Source: Neurospora tetraspora (lineage: Eukaryota; Ascomycota; Sordariomycetes; Sordariales; Sordariaceae). From it: a DNA stretch of 64,000 nt. The position numbers were made by a program, and so were the translations under genes. The stretch lies in assembly GCF_033439725.1 (NCBI RefSeq), contig NW_026944383.1:5704001-5768000 (forward strand), written 5' to 3'. Each line of letters opens with the position of its first letter. Position 1 is the first letter of the stretch. The notes under the pieces are model-generated. The model did not search any database, had not been told where the DNA came from, and saw only the letters and a list, made by a program, of their open reading frames with translations. This document shows, in pieces, positions 12,371-22,724 of the stretch.

Positions 12371-13624
12371 CGTAAGTTTTTGAGCCGTTGTTGGTTACCT
12401 TACTGAGGAGATGAAAAAGGAGACGAAGAAGAAGAGGCCGAAGAATGAGAGGAAGAAGAGAAAGGAGAGTGTACGGTCAAGTTGAGAATGAACTTGAAGG
12501 AAACCGAGTTTGGCTGTTGAGGAAAGAAAAGAAGTGAGTTTGCGCGAGAGTCATCTGAAAGTACCCCGCGGCAAATATCATGCAGACTATTGTGGCCTAA
12601 AATCATGTCTTCGTCTGAAGTATGAAACGCGTGAGTAGAGATAAGGGGGACTTCGGAAAGAGAATGGTCAGCTCATGCTCTAGATCAGCACACACGTTCT
12701 CACCAAACAATATCACAAAATTCAGTCAAGCACCGCGATTCTCAAGCTGAAACATACATAGAACACTCTATTGTAATCCAGTTATGTGAGGATGAAATCC
12801 TGTATTTGAACGTTCCCTAGTTAATGCAAGTTCAACGGGTCAACATGATAGAGGTAGCGTACTATTGTGTGAACTATTCGAGTATTGGGCCAAGACAGAG
12901 TTTTGGACTCCCAGGGCTCTTGTTTTTTAAAGGGACGTATGATCTTCCAAGACCCACATAAAGGAGACCACGAGTTTGGAGGTCAAGGCTACCGTGTGCT
13001 TGTAACAAGAGGCCGAACTCGTCCGCTCTGTTTGCTCGTCACATATCCGCCATCTGCCCGAGATCAGAAGCAACTACTGGATCATATGACGCTAAATTTA
13101 ATCCGATCAAGGTGTTCTCAATGTACTTCAAGGCATATCGCACGTCCGTTGATGCCTTTTGAGTGTCAGAAATGGTCTGCCTACAAGTAGACATGGAGAT
13201 TGGAGGTATGACGACCCATCAGCCAGGTACTTTGCCTTGCTTAGGGTAGAGTGGATATAAACGGCTTGTATTGCCGTAGATCAGACGACGCGAAGGGCGG
13301 TGAGTGGCAGGGCTACATATACTATACCGTATGTGTCTGGTACCTCTACGGGTACCTGCTGCCTGGTGGTAGCCCTTCTTCTGCTCTAGTTCTCACCCCT
13401 CCTTGTGATTTTACCGTGGGGTGGCTGTCACCGGCTGTCAAAGCTCACTGCCAGTCCTTCTTGAAATTCTTGCCAGTTACCACCCCACTGCGGCACGGTA
13501 TAAATCTTCTCCTTCTACCCCTACATCCTTGTGCCTCTTCTCCTCTTCTTTTTTTGTCGCCGTTCGGTCTTCTCCGACTCACTCAAAGCCATCTGTCACT
13601 TCCTACCGCCGCAAGCAAATCAAG
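12371..13624. other. Intergenic region between two divergent genes
   Basis: About 1.25 kb between the coiled-coil gene (minus) and the small gene at 13.6 kb (plus). 12,410-12,480 is a purine-rich stretch (GAAGAAGAAG type), which is a CT-rich 5' leader on the minus strand. No further gene seen. Confidence 0.5.
13497..13620 (+). promoter_or_regulatory. Putative core promoter and CT-rich leader of the small gene at 13.6 kb
   Basis: GGTATAAATC at about 13498 is followed by long pyrimidine runs (CTTCTCCTTCTACCCC, CTCTTCTCCTCTTC) up to the ATG at 13625. A TATA-like box with a CT-rich transcription-start region is common in filamentous ascomycetes. Inferred from sequence only. Confidence 0.35.
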
Positions 13625-14101
13625 ATGCCTGTCCGTCTCCCTGGCGACCCTCACCCGGTCCGCGAGCCGTAAGTCAGCCCTTCGCCTCGAATCTCAATCA
13701 CTCAAGCACTTCGTCCCCGCTCACGCTGTTTCCCGCTTGTAGGACCCTTCGCTCGGTCTTCTGGGACCTTAACCACCTGGCCATCACCGGTTATGTGGGA
13801 TACTTCGGGTAAGCTCACATCTTGTAGTGCCTCTACCTATCTCGCCGTCAGATTGCCAACCAGTCTTGTCTCACAGTACCCACTATGCGTACCTACACTG
13901 CTTCGACGAGGCATTCCAGGACTGGTGTCGCGGGGCCGGCATCGACCCCGACACTCCGTTTCGCCGCAACGGCAGGATCTTGCCCATTCCGCTGGCCAGG
14001 TACGTGGCCGATATATCTGATCACATGCTGAACACAAAGTGATATACTGTCTGCCTCGTGGCATGTCGCTAACCTTTGTCGCTTGATGTAGCAAGCTTTA
14101 A
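13625..14101 (+). CDS. Small protein of unknown function, AGID-x-DTP family, copy 1
   Basis: Proposed exons 13625-13668, 13743-13808 and 13877-13999, followed by a short exon from about 14092. The protein starts MPVRLPGDPH, then PTLRSVFWDL, then FQDWCRGAGIDPDTPFRR. The gene at 15.8 kb has the same plan: exon 2 is 66 bp in both, exon 1 differs by 3 bp, and the shared sequences are P-T-I/L-R-S-V and C-x-R/G-AGID-x-DTP. This makes them paralogs. The 3' end is ambiguous. Splicing to 14092 ends the protein after Ser-Lys-Leu (80 residues), whereas splicing to CAAG|CTTTAAG continues into a Lys/Glu-rich tail. I do not recognise a family. Confidence 0.55.
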
Positions 14102-14640
14102 GCGCACACCAGCTGAGGACGAGAAAAAGGAGAAGGAGGTCCGGCAACAAGGTAGAAAGTGAAAATAACGGGGAGGTGTCACTTACCACCGGTCTCGGTC
14201 GGGAAGTTCTTCCGGAGGAAGTGCGCAAGGAAAGCTATGTCACCGTGGGTGGCGTGAAGACTTTCCGCACCGAGCAGCAGGCGTTCATGGACGATCGGGA
14301 GGCCAAGGAGCTTATGGTCATTTACACAGACCCATCGGATATTCCACCTACGTGCAAGATTCCTTGTGAGACAGAGAGAGCTTCAGAAAGACACTTTTTA
14401 GCCTAAGTCGTCTGCTTACGAGCCTTCGCTTGATGCCGATCGACCGTACACCTCAGAGAAACCGTTCAGCTCAGAATAACCGTTGAGGCTACGGTTACGG
14501 CGGCGGCTATCGTGGTCGTGGCGGATACAACAACTCATACAACAACCGCCACGACGACATGACCGAAACTGATGAGGACTGTCGAGGAAGCACATGGCAT
14601 GGAGGATTCACCAAGGGACTGGGTTAGATCATTAGACCAA
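14095..14640 (+). pseudogene. Possible degenerate 3' part of the 13.6-kb gene, with RGG-like tail
   Basis: Several protein-like stretches lie in series but not in one clean frame. The first is SFKRTPAEDEKKEKEVRQQ at about 14095-14150. The second is a 76-codon open stretch at 14176-14406 with VTVGGVKTFRTEQQAF. The third, at about 14435-14630, reads RTPQRNRSAQNNR, an in-frame TGA, then GYGYGGGYRGRGGYNNSYNN, like an RGG/glycine-rich RNA-binding tail. The TGA follows CGT and could be a former CGA. Either the gene is a decayed longer gene or exons are wrongly joined here. Confidence 0.4.
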
Positions 14641-14752
14641 ATATCAGCCGTCTTCATATCTTGCTGCGTGCGCCTTGACAATGGTGAGGTATCGTGAAGT
14701 GCATTGTTGATGTAGTGTGAACATCAAGCAAAAGTCTCACCATTACCGTCGC

Positions 14753-15151
14753 TTATGATAATGTGTTCGAGGTGAGAGGACGGGTAGTAGGCTCTGTCTG
14801 TGTTGACATAACCTGGTCGTCGACATGTTGGTCAAGTGGCCTGACTAGGGCCTTAGGCACTTCACTCAACTTTTTACGTTGCGCCGCTTCTTCCTGCTTG
14901 GCTTCCAGCAGGATATGATACTTAGACGTAGGAAATATGCGTGATTGGATGGGAGGTTTAGGTCTTGTTTCGCAATATGGTATGCACGTCAGCATTTGTC
15001 CAGGTGTTTCTTTCCTCAAGCGTTGCAGTCGAAGGTCTATGGCTCTTTCCCAGAGACGGGTGGGGTGAGCTCTCATCTGCTTGAGGCTATACCATAGATA
15101 ATGCCAATGGCAGGCACCAAGTACAGCAAAGAGGCTTGGCCATGTCTGCAT
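14753..15151 (-). CDS. Hypothetical protein, uncertain
   Basis: A 132-codon open frame on the minus strand starting MQTWPSLF. It has a basic middle (LRLQRLRKETPG), a short charged helix-like segment (LLEAKQEEAAQRKKL) and a polar end. No family is recognised, and no paralog or intron supports it. It lies between the two small paralogous genes. It may be a real short gene, an exon, or chance. Confidence 0.25.
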   Translation of the reverse strand: MQTWPSLFAVLGACHWHYLWYSLKQMRAHPTRLWERAIDLRLQRLRKETPGQMLTCIPYCETRPKPPIQSRIFPTSKYHILLEAKQEEAAQRKKLSEVPKALVRPLDQHVDDQVMSTQTEPTTRPLTSNTLS

Positions 15152-15847
15152 TGCCGAGTTGGGTACCTAGGATCATCCGCTCATACTCCATGCCATGTGA
15201 ATGGAATTAGGTTGTTCGCAAGAAACTTGGTACGAATGGGAGTGCAACTGAGCTTAAGAAGAGAATGTGATTTGTGTAAATGGCGTTGGAATGGGCCAAG
15301 GTCCTGGACCTTGGAGGTTTTAGTCAACTAGGTAGTGAAGTTATCAGTTGTGAGAGGGAAATATTGTGATCTCCAGGTTGTCGTCTTCAGGTTAACTATG
15401 CCGCTATTCATAGGTAGGTAGTGAAGTCTTCCAATCTTCCCAAGCCAAAACCTTGGAAGTGTTAACCAGGGAGAGAAGGTTCATACCAGGTCGAGTAAAG
15501 AAGCACCAGTGTCACTGGACATATGGTGTCAGGTTCAAGGTTTACAATGGATTCAGGAACGTTCACTTCGTCGAACCTGGCGGCAAAAGGTTCCCTTAAT
15601 GGCCTTTTCAAGGCCTCCGATTCTCCCAATAAATGGTCCTCGGTTCCTCACCCTTCCTGTCAGCTAGCACCCAGTCTTTTGCATCACTCACGCCCTCCCA
15701 GGACTGACTCTGCTTTTGCTGGCTCGTCCTCTCGCCGACACATCTGCTTTGCTCCAACACGACATCCCTTTCGACATTTTTTCTTTCCGTGATGTTCGCC
15801 TTTGTTGTTCTTATTCCAGACTTTGGTCAGTGAATGATACAACGAAG
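15152..15847. other. Intergenic upstream of the 15.8-kb gene
   Basis: Nearly 700 bp with no gene I can support. CCAATAAATGG at about 15627 and the CT-rich stretch from about 15640 to 15800 may be promoter and leader of the gene starting at 15848. Confidence 0.4.
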
Positions 15848-16586
15848 ATGGGCCCACCGAACGGCATTCATGGAACGAACGAGACGTTGGCTCCGTGAGT
15901 TCCCTCCTAGCAAGTTAGTCTTCTGGCTCGGTGCCTCTGCTAACATGGTCACAATGCAGAACAATTCGTTCGGTTCTTGCCGATGTTGTCAAGAAGGTTG
16001 TTGAGGAAGAGACTAGACAAGGCTGGTATGTGTGTGATGCAACAATTTTCCCATCATAAAACCGACACTGACCCAGATTCCATCATAGTTCGTCTGTTGT
16101 CGCTCGTATGTTGAGCAATGCCGATAAAGCGTGGGCAGAATATTGCCACAGGGCCGGCATAGACAGGGACACCCCCTTGGGTTCCCCTTTCCTTCCCGAT
16201 GACGGATCAGGCGAAGAGTATGAGCGTGCTGCATGTGAGTAGTTGGCGATGGCGAAAGATTTGACATTATGGCCTCCTAACCCTTCGTCCCCTCCTACAG
16301 GGCGTTGCGCGCCCAAAAGCCGGCCGATCGTCTGCCAGCACGGAAGATGCTATCTGCTACTGCAACAGTCGAAGATGGCGGAAGCCACACAGCCGGCACT
16401 GGCAACTTGGTCGCACCCGTACGCTAGAAGTAAGCACCCCTATGCAGACTCCATCGATAGCGAAGTCTTGAGCTGACAGACCTTGAATCCATAGTCACCC
16501 TAGCTGGCACTACGACCCAAGTGCAACGAGGCCCAACGCCCGGCACCAATGATGCGCGCTTTGCGATAAGTCGTTTGCGGCGTTGA
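15848..16586 (+). CDS. Small protein of unknown function, AGID-x-DTP family, copy 2
   Basis: Five exons join in phase: 15848-15894, 15960-16025, 16089-16234, 16301-16429 and 16495-16586, giving 159 residues. All introns start GT and end AG; the first, for example, contains CTAAC 17 bp before its end. Order of motifs: MGPPNG at the start; PTIRSVLADVVKKVVEEE (helical); WAEYCHRAGIDRDTPLG; an acidic DDGSGEEYE; a basic C-terminus ending ISRLRR. It is a paralog of the gene at 13625: exon 2 is the same length and the AGID-x-DTP motif follows at a similar distance. Not assigned to a known family. The 3' exons have no counterpart support, so the last two are less sure. Confidence 0.6.
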
Positions 16587-17579
16587 GTAAGCACAAGAGG
16601 ACGTAAGTGACAGTAAATCCCGGAAATTGTCCCTTGATGACATTCATTGACAATGAAATCGGAAGCACCCGTAAAGACAGAAGGCCTGTGGTTGACTGCT
16701 CGCTACCGTCGCTTGACGGATCTCCTAGTTTTTGCTGCCACCGGCCGGTTGACGGCAATGCTCTTCGTGAGCATATCACCGGGGTCGAAAGGATGTTTCC
16801 TAGCATATCACCGGGGTCGAAGGGATGTTTCCATGAGGGGGTTGGGTGATTCATATCACGATATGGTGTCTGAAAGACCGACAGAACCACTAGATCGTTG
16901 ATACCGGAACTGAAGCGCCACAAAGAGAGGTTTAGTAGCTAATGAACTCGTCCCCAGGTGCTTCTGGGTGTTTGTTCTTATCCGCCCATGGCCCATGTCG
17001 TCTTTTCGTCGTCCTTTGCTGTCAATATTTCTCGTTCGCACCTGGCCCATGGAGTAAAGTCGCTTTGCCGTAGCTCATTTCTATTGCGTGGAAAGACGTT
17101 AATTTTTGTCGGATAATGGTTGTGCGCATCCTCAGGTAGACCGTCATGATTGATGTTGATGATGTTGATGAAGAAAAGAAACGAAACACAAGTCAAGAAA
17201 ACGACCGACGTCAAAAGTGGGCCTCTCACGTGAAGATAACGCACCACCGATAACTTTATTTACGCGTTCCCGCGGGGTTCGGTGGGTTTTCAGGGGGCTG
17301 CAGTCCACTGGCACCTACTGAAACCCACTGGAGCCCCTCTTCGTTCCGGGGCTTCCCCTTCGGCCTTCCACCGTTCCCCTCACTGGAGCAAAATTTCGGC
17401 TGCTGTCACGTCATTGGGTCCGGTCGAGGTCCGACGGAAAACCCATACCACATCATCTTCCTCACCACGGCACTCACCCTTTCACTTCTCACTCTCACTT
17501 TTTCACATACGGGACAAACGAGAATCGACCAGTTCATTTCCCTAACCCATCCATCCGCCCGCCCTCCCACTCGCCCGCC
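16587..17579. other. Intergenic region upstream of GAR transformylase
   Basis: About 1 kb without a supportable gene. It contains a two-copy 32-bp tandem repeat (16771-16834). 17,440-17,570 is CT-rich and probably the 5' leader of the purine gene. Confidence 0.45.
16771..16834. repeat. Two tandem copies of a 32-bp unit
   Basis: GCATATCACCGGGGTCGAA begins at 16771 and again at 16803. The copies differ by one A/G in the middle (GAAAGGATG against GAAGGGATG), so this is a recent tandem duplication. Confidence 0.85.
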
Positions 17580-18359
17580 ATGTCCTCCCCCGCAGAGTGT
17601 CGCATCCTCGTGTTCGCCTCCGGCAACGGCTCCAACTTCCAGGCGGTGGTCGACGCCCTGGCCGCCGGCAACATCCCCAACGCCCGCATCACCCGCCTGA
17701 TCGTGAACAGGGGTAAGGCGTACGCGACGACGCGCGCGGAAAAGGCCGGGATCCCTTGGGAGTACTACAACCTGATCTCGCACGGGTTCCAGGCGCGTGG
17801 CGAGACGGACCCGGAGAAGATGCAGGAGGCGCGCAACAAGTACGATGCCGCGCTGGCCGAGAAGGTGCTCGCGCTGGATGAGAAGACGGAAAGGCCGCAT
17901 CTGATCGTGCTGGCGGGCTGGATGTACATCTTTGGCAAGCACTTTTTGGGCCCTATCGCGGAGAAGGGAATCAAGGTTATCAACTTGCATCCGGCGCTTC
18001 CTGGTAGGTGGTTTGTCTGACATCAGGTGGATGGTGAGGGAGGGACAACGGGATTTGTGCGCTGACAATTCATTCGCTCCGCACTAGGCAAGTACGACGG
18101 TACACACGCCATTGACAGGGCGTACGCCGACTTCCAGGCTGGAAAGTTGGAGAACAACAAGACCGGTATCATGGTGCACTACGTTATCGAGGCCGTCGAC
18201 CAGGGTGCGCCCGTCCTTGTGCGCGAGATCGAGTGCCGTGAGGGTGAGAGCCTGGAGCAGCTAGAGGAGAGGATACACTCTCATGAGCATTCTCTCATCG
18301 TCGAGGCTACCGCCAAGATTGCCGGTGAGATCATCGCCTCTCAGCAGGCGCAACAGTGA
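17580..18359 (+). CDS. ADE8: Phosphoribosylglycinamide formyltransferase (GAR transformylase)
   Basis: Transfers a formyl group from 10-formyltetrahydrofolate to glycinamide ribonucleotide, step three of de novo purine synthesis, in the cytosol. Exons 17580-18003 and 18088-18359 (84-bp intron, GTAGGT...CTAG) give 231 residues, normal for the fungal single-domain enzyme. Visible landmarks: the phosphate-binding loop GNGSN (residues 15-19); the catalytic pair Asn135 and His137 in INLHPALPG, which the intron interrupts right after; and Asp179 in the family signature MVHYVIEAVDQG (170-181). These correspond to the Asn/His/Asp triad of E. coli PurN. The start follows a CT-rich leader and puts the Rossmann strand (RILVFASG) at residue 8. 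Nothing is missing. The symbol is that of the yeast ortholog; the local species name is unknown. Confidence 0.95.
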
Positions 18360-19146
18360 TTGGTACTGGGAGCGGAAAATGAGGATGTGGTATAGCGATG
18401 ATGATGAAAGACGACAAACCTGTAGAAACGAAAGAAACAGGACACGAAACGAGCATTTGGGCCTTGTTCAACATCACAGGTTCAACAGGATAGGTATGCA
18501 AAACGACAGGGCAGAAATGGGATTCGAACGGAAAAGGACTAGGCTTGGGGCGGATCGTAAACAGTCATGGATTTCAACACTGAATACAGCTAGTACAGGG
18601 CACGGGGAGAACGGCGTGATGAGATGAACTACACTTCAAGGTTCCCCTGAAAGATCAGAACAGAGACGCGCGTTCAAGATGAAGGACGCTCCTTCGCGGC
18701 TGTGTTCAGGATCGTGGGACAAAAACACCAAAAGATCCATGTCGCGATGGATGAACGACGAGTCAGAAGAGAGCAGGGATGGCTAGTCGACCTGGGCGAG
18801 CTGGGCAAAAAGCACAAAAAAACATACAACACCAGGGATTCGCTGGTCGTCACCGACCCAACTACTAGTCTGGCCCTCACTGGCTTATCTATGGGAGAGC
18901 GGACGGGATCCCGAGTTTTCCAGTGGGTATGGTCGTATGTGATGTTCTTGAACGAGGAAAGCGCTTAAGTGCGTGCATTTGACAGGGAGCAAAAGGGCTG
19001 TTGTCTATGAGAAGTCTTCAGTGTGGATCCCGCGGAACACCCCCTTTTTTCGTGTAAACAATCGAGGATCCACCGGCGATACCGTACGCCATTGACAAAG
19101 TTTCATAATCCGAACCCAAAGATGTTGACTTCGAGAACCCGGACTG
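18360..19146. other. 3' regions of convergent genes
   Basis: About 790 bp between the purine gene (plus) and the membrane-protein gene (minus). No conserved protein-like sequence. Probably the two 3' untranslated regions and spacer. Confidence 0.5.
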
Positions 19147-21471
19147 TTAGCCGATATGAGGTACATACCGGGACCAGTTAGGTACCAGGTATGCAGAGTC
19201 CGGAAGATGAGCAAGGTTGACGAAGCAAACCACCACCAAGTAAAGCCGTGTTAAGGTGTAGAAGACGAGAAGCAATATGACAGTGGTGTCGAAGATGACC
19301 TTGTAAACAAAGAACAGTATGAGAAGCATAATGTATGCGACATGTGCCAGCCCCTTGATCATATCTTGGTCGAAGCCTTCCCACGGCTGTGGCAACAGTC
19401 GGACAATCTTGCGTATGGGGATAATCCACATGACCCATGATATCAATACGGAAATCCAGTCCTCAGGCTTGACATTCGCTTGGATGTTTTGCAGGACGGT
19501 GTGTATCTCGGTGATTCTCCCAAACGGATCCTGCCAGAACGGGGGAAACAAGATCCACGAGGCGACGAGGAAGACTGGAATGATAGTGGCCGTTATGGTT
19601 AGGCTGGACACCCTCCACAGCGTCTTCTCAATCTCCGTGAAGAAAGGTGCATTCCAGGCAACGCAATGGAGACCGCCGTAGATGAGCCCAAAGATGCTGA
19701 AGCCCAAACAAAACCCGAAGCGTGTGCCGGGTTCTCCAAACCGAGGGAAGTTCCCAATTCGATCCTTCAGGAGGTTAGAAGGGACAGTGTCGAAGCCGTG
19801 ATAGAGGAGGGATAGTTGCCACCGTCGGACGTCAGAATGAAGAACCTGGACATAAGGAACTAGCCGACCGATCTCCTCCAACCGTCTAGCTGGGCTTGCA
19901 TCATCGATAGGCCTGTCAAAGGATCCAGCTCCTCGTAGTTCGATACTATCCCATTCGTTACCCTGCTTCATATCGGAAGCAACTCGCTTCGTGACCCCAG
20001 GAGGTGTCAGTTGCACAAGGTATAACAGGTCTTCGGATCTCTCCACCTTCAGGAAAAGAGGCTCTCGAGAAGTCCTGCAAGGTTTAGCCAGTGGTTAGCA
20101 AATTTGATGGCCAACGGATACCGGCAGATATCTGAGAACGCATTGGAAACCCACTTGTGCCTGTCCGAGAAATGGTAGCCCAAAGGCGTGTAAACGAGAT
20201 CTTCGAAAGCCGTCCGCCGAGCACCAAACATCCCGAATTTCCTCTCGACTGGCCCCTTTCGGTTGATGTTGATTCTGTGCTCAAGCTCCTCATTTCCTTT
20301 TGACTCAACAGGAAACACGAGACTTTGCACATCTTTGTGGAGGTGAGCGGATTCTGACACTTTATTGTCCAGCTTGATCTTGGTGCACATACTTGCAAGA
20401 AGCTTTGCCTCCACAGTTATACCTTCGGGGTCGAATGGGATTTTCTCCGGCTCGTCAATGCTTAATGGCTTACTCCACCACAAGCCGTATATGATCAAGG
20501 TGCACACTGCATGACCGAAGGTGTTGAGTTCTAGAAGACTTATTGCTAGACCCTGGGCAAACCGAGTGAAGCATTGGGCACAGAATCATGATGTTACCGG
20601 ACGGTTATGTTTGTTAGCAGCTGTGAGAATTACGAGGGATTTCGGCACACACAGTACACTTACCTTGCAAGCAAACCAGTGCCTTGGCCAGGGTATTTCC
20701 TTTGCTCTTGTCCTGTATGTGCACGAGTGATGGCTTGGGAATCAGGGAGTATAGTCCTTTCTCCTTGAAGAAGCTGAGGGCTTCCGGAACCAACGTAAGC
20801 CGTGTGCGCCTTGCCCCATTTGACTTCCAAGGGAGGAAGGACTGGATCTCCGCCTTGTCATTGCTCGCGGGTTGATCCTTTATTTCGACGACGAAGCCGC
20901 CCATAACTGCCAAGAAGCTGTGCATCATGGTCCATTTGGGCGTAAGGGAGGTCTGCGTCAAGGATCTGTTAGCTCATTGCAAAGTTAGGTGGCTTGTAGT
21001 GCACCATACCTCCAAGTCTATTGTGCTCTTGCGACGCCTGAAGCAATATGTCAAGCGCCTCCAAAACCTCTTTGTTTTGGCCTTCCACCGCGAAGAGTAG
21101 CCATGAGTCTCTGAGTGGGTTCATGGCTTTGGTGAGCTTCTTTGCCTGTGTGTATTGCTGAAATGCAGTAAAGGCAATCTTTTGCGGTTCTAAATGTTAG
21201 CGCAGAAAAGGCTGGGCAAGGACGGATAACATCTTACCAGTTCTTGACAGACAAGACCCATTATCATCCATCCAGTCTTGCGTACAAACTGCCTCATGCC
21301 TCTCTCATTGTGCCCAGGGACGTTGAAATGGAGAGAAGTCCACACACAAAGACCGAGTGTAAGAAAACATGTCGAGAAGATGGCAAACGTTCCTCGGCGG
21401 TCAGGCTCTAGTTCAAAGCGAGGGTCAGCTGGGCCGGTGAAAGCACTTCCGAAGATTCCAGAGTGAAACAT
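19147..21471 (-). CDS. Multi-pass fungal membrane protein, function unknown
   Basis: Minus-strand gene of several exons. Supported joins: the intron 20121-20075 (47 bp, GTATCC...GCTAAC...GCAG) links SDICR to TSREPLFLKV, and the intron 20663-20546 links LVCLQ to AISLLELNTFG. Two more lie near 21235-21185 and 21009-20950 with less certain ends. The N-terminus reads RRGTFAIFSTCFLTLGLCVWTSLH then RKTGWMIMGLVCQEL, the opening of a widespread fungal integral membrane family (RGT-x-x-I-x-x-S-C-x-x-T-x-x-x-C-V-W-T). The C-terminal 300 residues hold about five hydrophobic segments (for example around FCLGFSIFGLIYGGL and AYIMLLILFFVYKVI). I do not know its substrate or role. Start at MFHSGIFG. Confidence 0.75.
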
Positions 21472-22724
21472 GGCAGATGAATTGAGATGGGAAGTGGAAG
21501 AATGAAAAGCGTGAGTCAGGGGAGGGACCGGATCTTGGGGTGTCCAAAAGGGTCATAATAAAAGAGTCGGTCGGAAGTGGAGGGTGGCCGAGAAGGGAGA
21601 AGCCCGCAATATATGTGCGAGAAGGCTCCCGAGAACTTCATATCGCACCTCTCTTGCTATCAGTTTCGAGTGTTGTTACACAACCAAAGAGAGGCATCTA
21701 GCCCAGGTCTCTAGGCACAGTAGGAATCGCCGTTGCGCAACCTATACCAACAGCCTCGAAGTTGAATCCGCGAATCATCGACTACATCGCGGTAGCCGAC
21801 GACCCGGTCCTGACCAGCTAGAAACCGGGGTAGTCAGAAATGAGGGGGCACCAAAAACACGCCTATGGTCGTAGACCTTGTCAACTGGAGGCTGAAGGCC
21901 AAGGCAGACTAACGTATGGATTTAGAGCCCAGGCAGTTCTTTTCGGTGTCGACAAACTAATGAGAAACACTGTTAGCTTGGACAATCCCCTGATAGCGAG
22001 GGCGGCTTGGTCACAGCACGAATGTACATGATGCATAGCGGTCCAAGACAGCTCACGCCATACAGCTTTGACACTGCCTACCTCGAAGGTCCATGTACAG
22101 CAAAGACTGAAACCCCGGGATAGCAACGTGCATGGGCGACCAATAAGGCGACCAATTGAAGGAACGAGATATATCTTCCCTAGCTCCTTGAGAAAGCAGG
22201 TGGCTTGCAGCCGCTTGGGCGCCTATCAGGCAAAGCTCGCGCCATTCTGTGGAGGCGAAGTGGAAGGAAGAAAGAGAAAAGGTTAGAAGGAATACAGAGA
22301 AAAGGGAAGGGAAAGCTTTTGTTGAAGCGCAATATTGGACGTTTTCGAGGTTGCTCAGGACGAGTAGACTGTACTCAAAAAGCTTTCATGTCATGGTAGA
22401 AATGTCGTTGCAGAACTTGTCTCGGTCACCCCTCCATCCAATTGACAGGACGGGCGCGGGATGTTACTTCCTAATTTGCACAGAGTCCAGGTGCATCAGA
22501 GAGACGGGAAGGAAGCTGCCTCCCACGTTACACAACTTAGCCGAGAAAGAGCAACCATTCGTTCTTTCCAACTGGGCTGAATAACTGGCAGTGGTCACTG
22601 TGTTAAGGTACCCCGCTCCTCCCCCCTCCCCCAGTCCAGGTACTCGACCCTGAGCAACTGCGGGCTTCTTGATGTACTCAACTTTCTTCCCGTATCTACC
22701 ATAATAGCGTCAAAGACCATCGGC
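21472..22724. other. Intergenic region between divergent genes
   Basis: About 1.25 kb between the membrane-protein gene (minus) and the DUF1917-like gene (plus). Small open frames here show no conserved features. CCCCCCTCCCCC at about 22,621 is a pyrimidine stretch likely in the leader of the downstream gene. Confidence 0.45.

Noticed and set aside
17406-18068. 220-codon minus-strand frame over the purine gene
   Set aside because: Antisense to the well-supported GAR transformylase. It arises from that gene's GC-rich codon usage.
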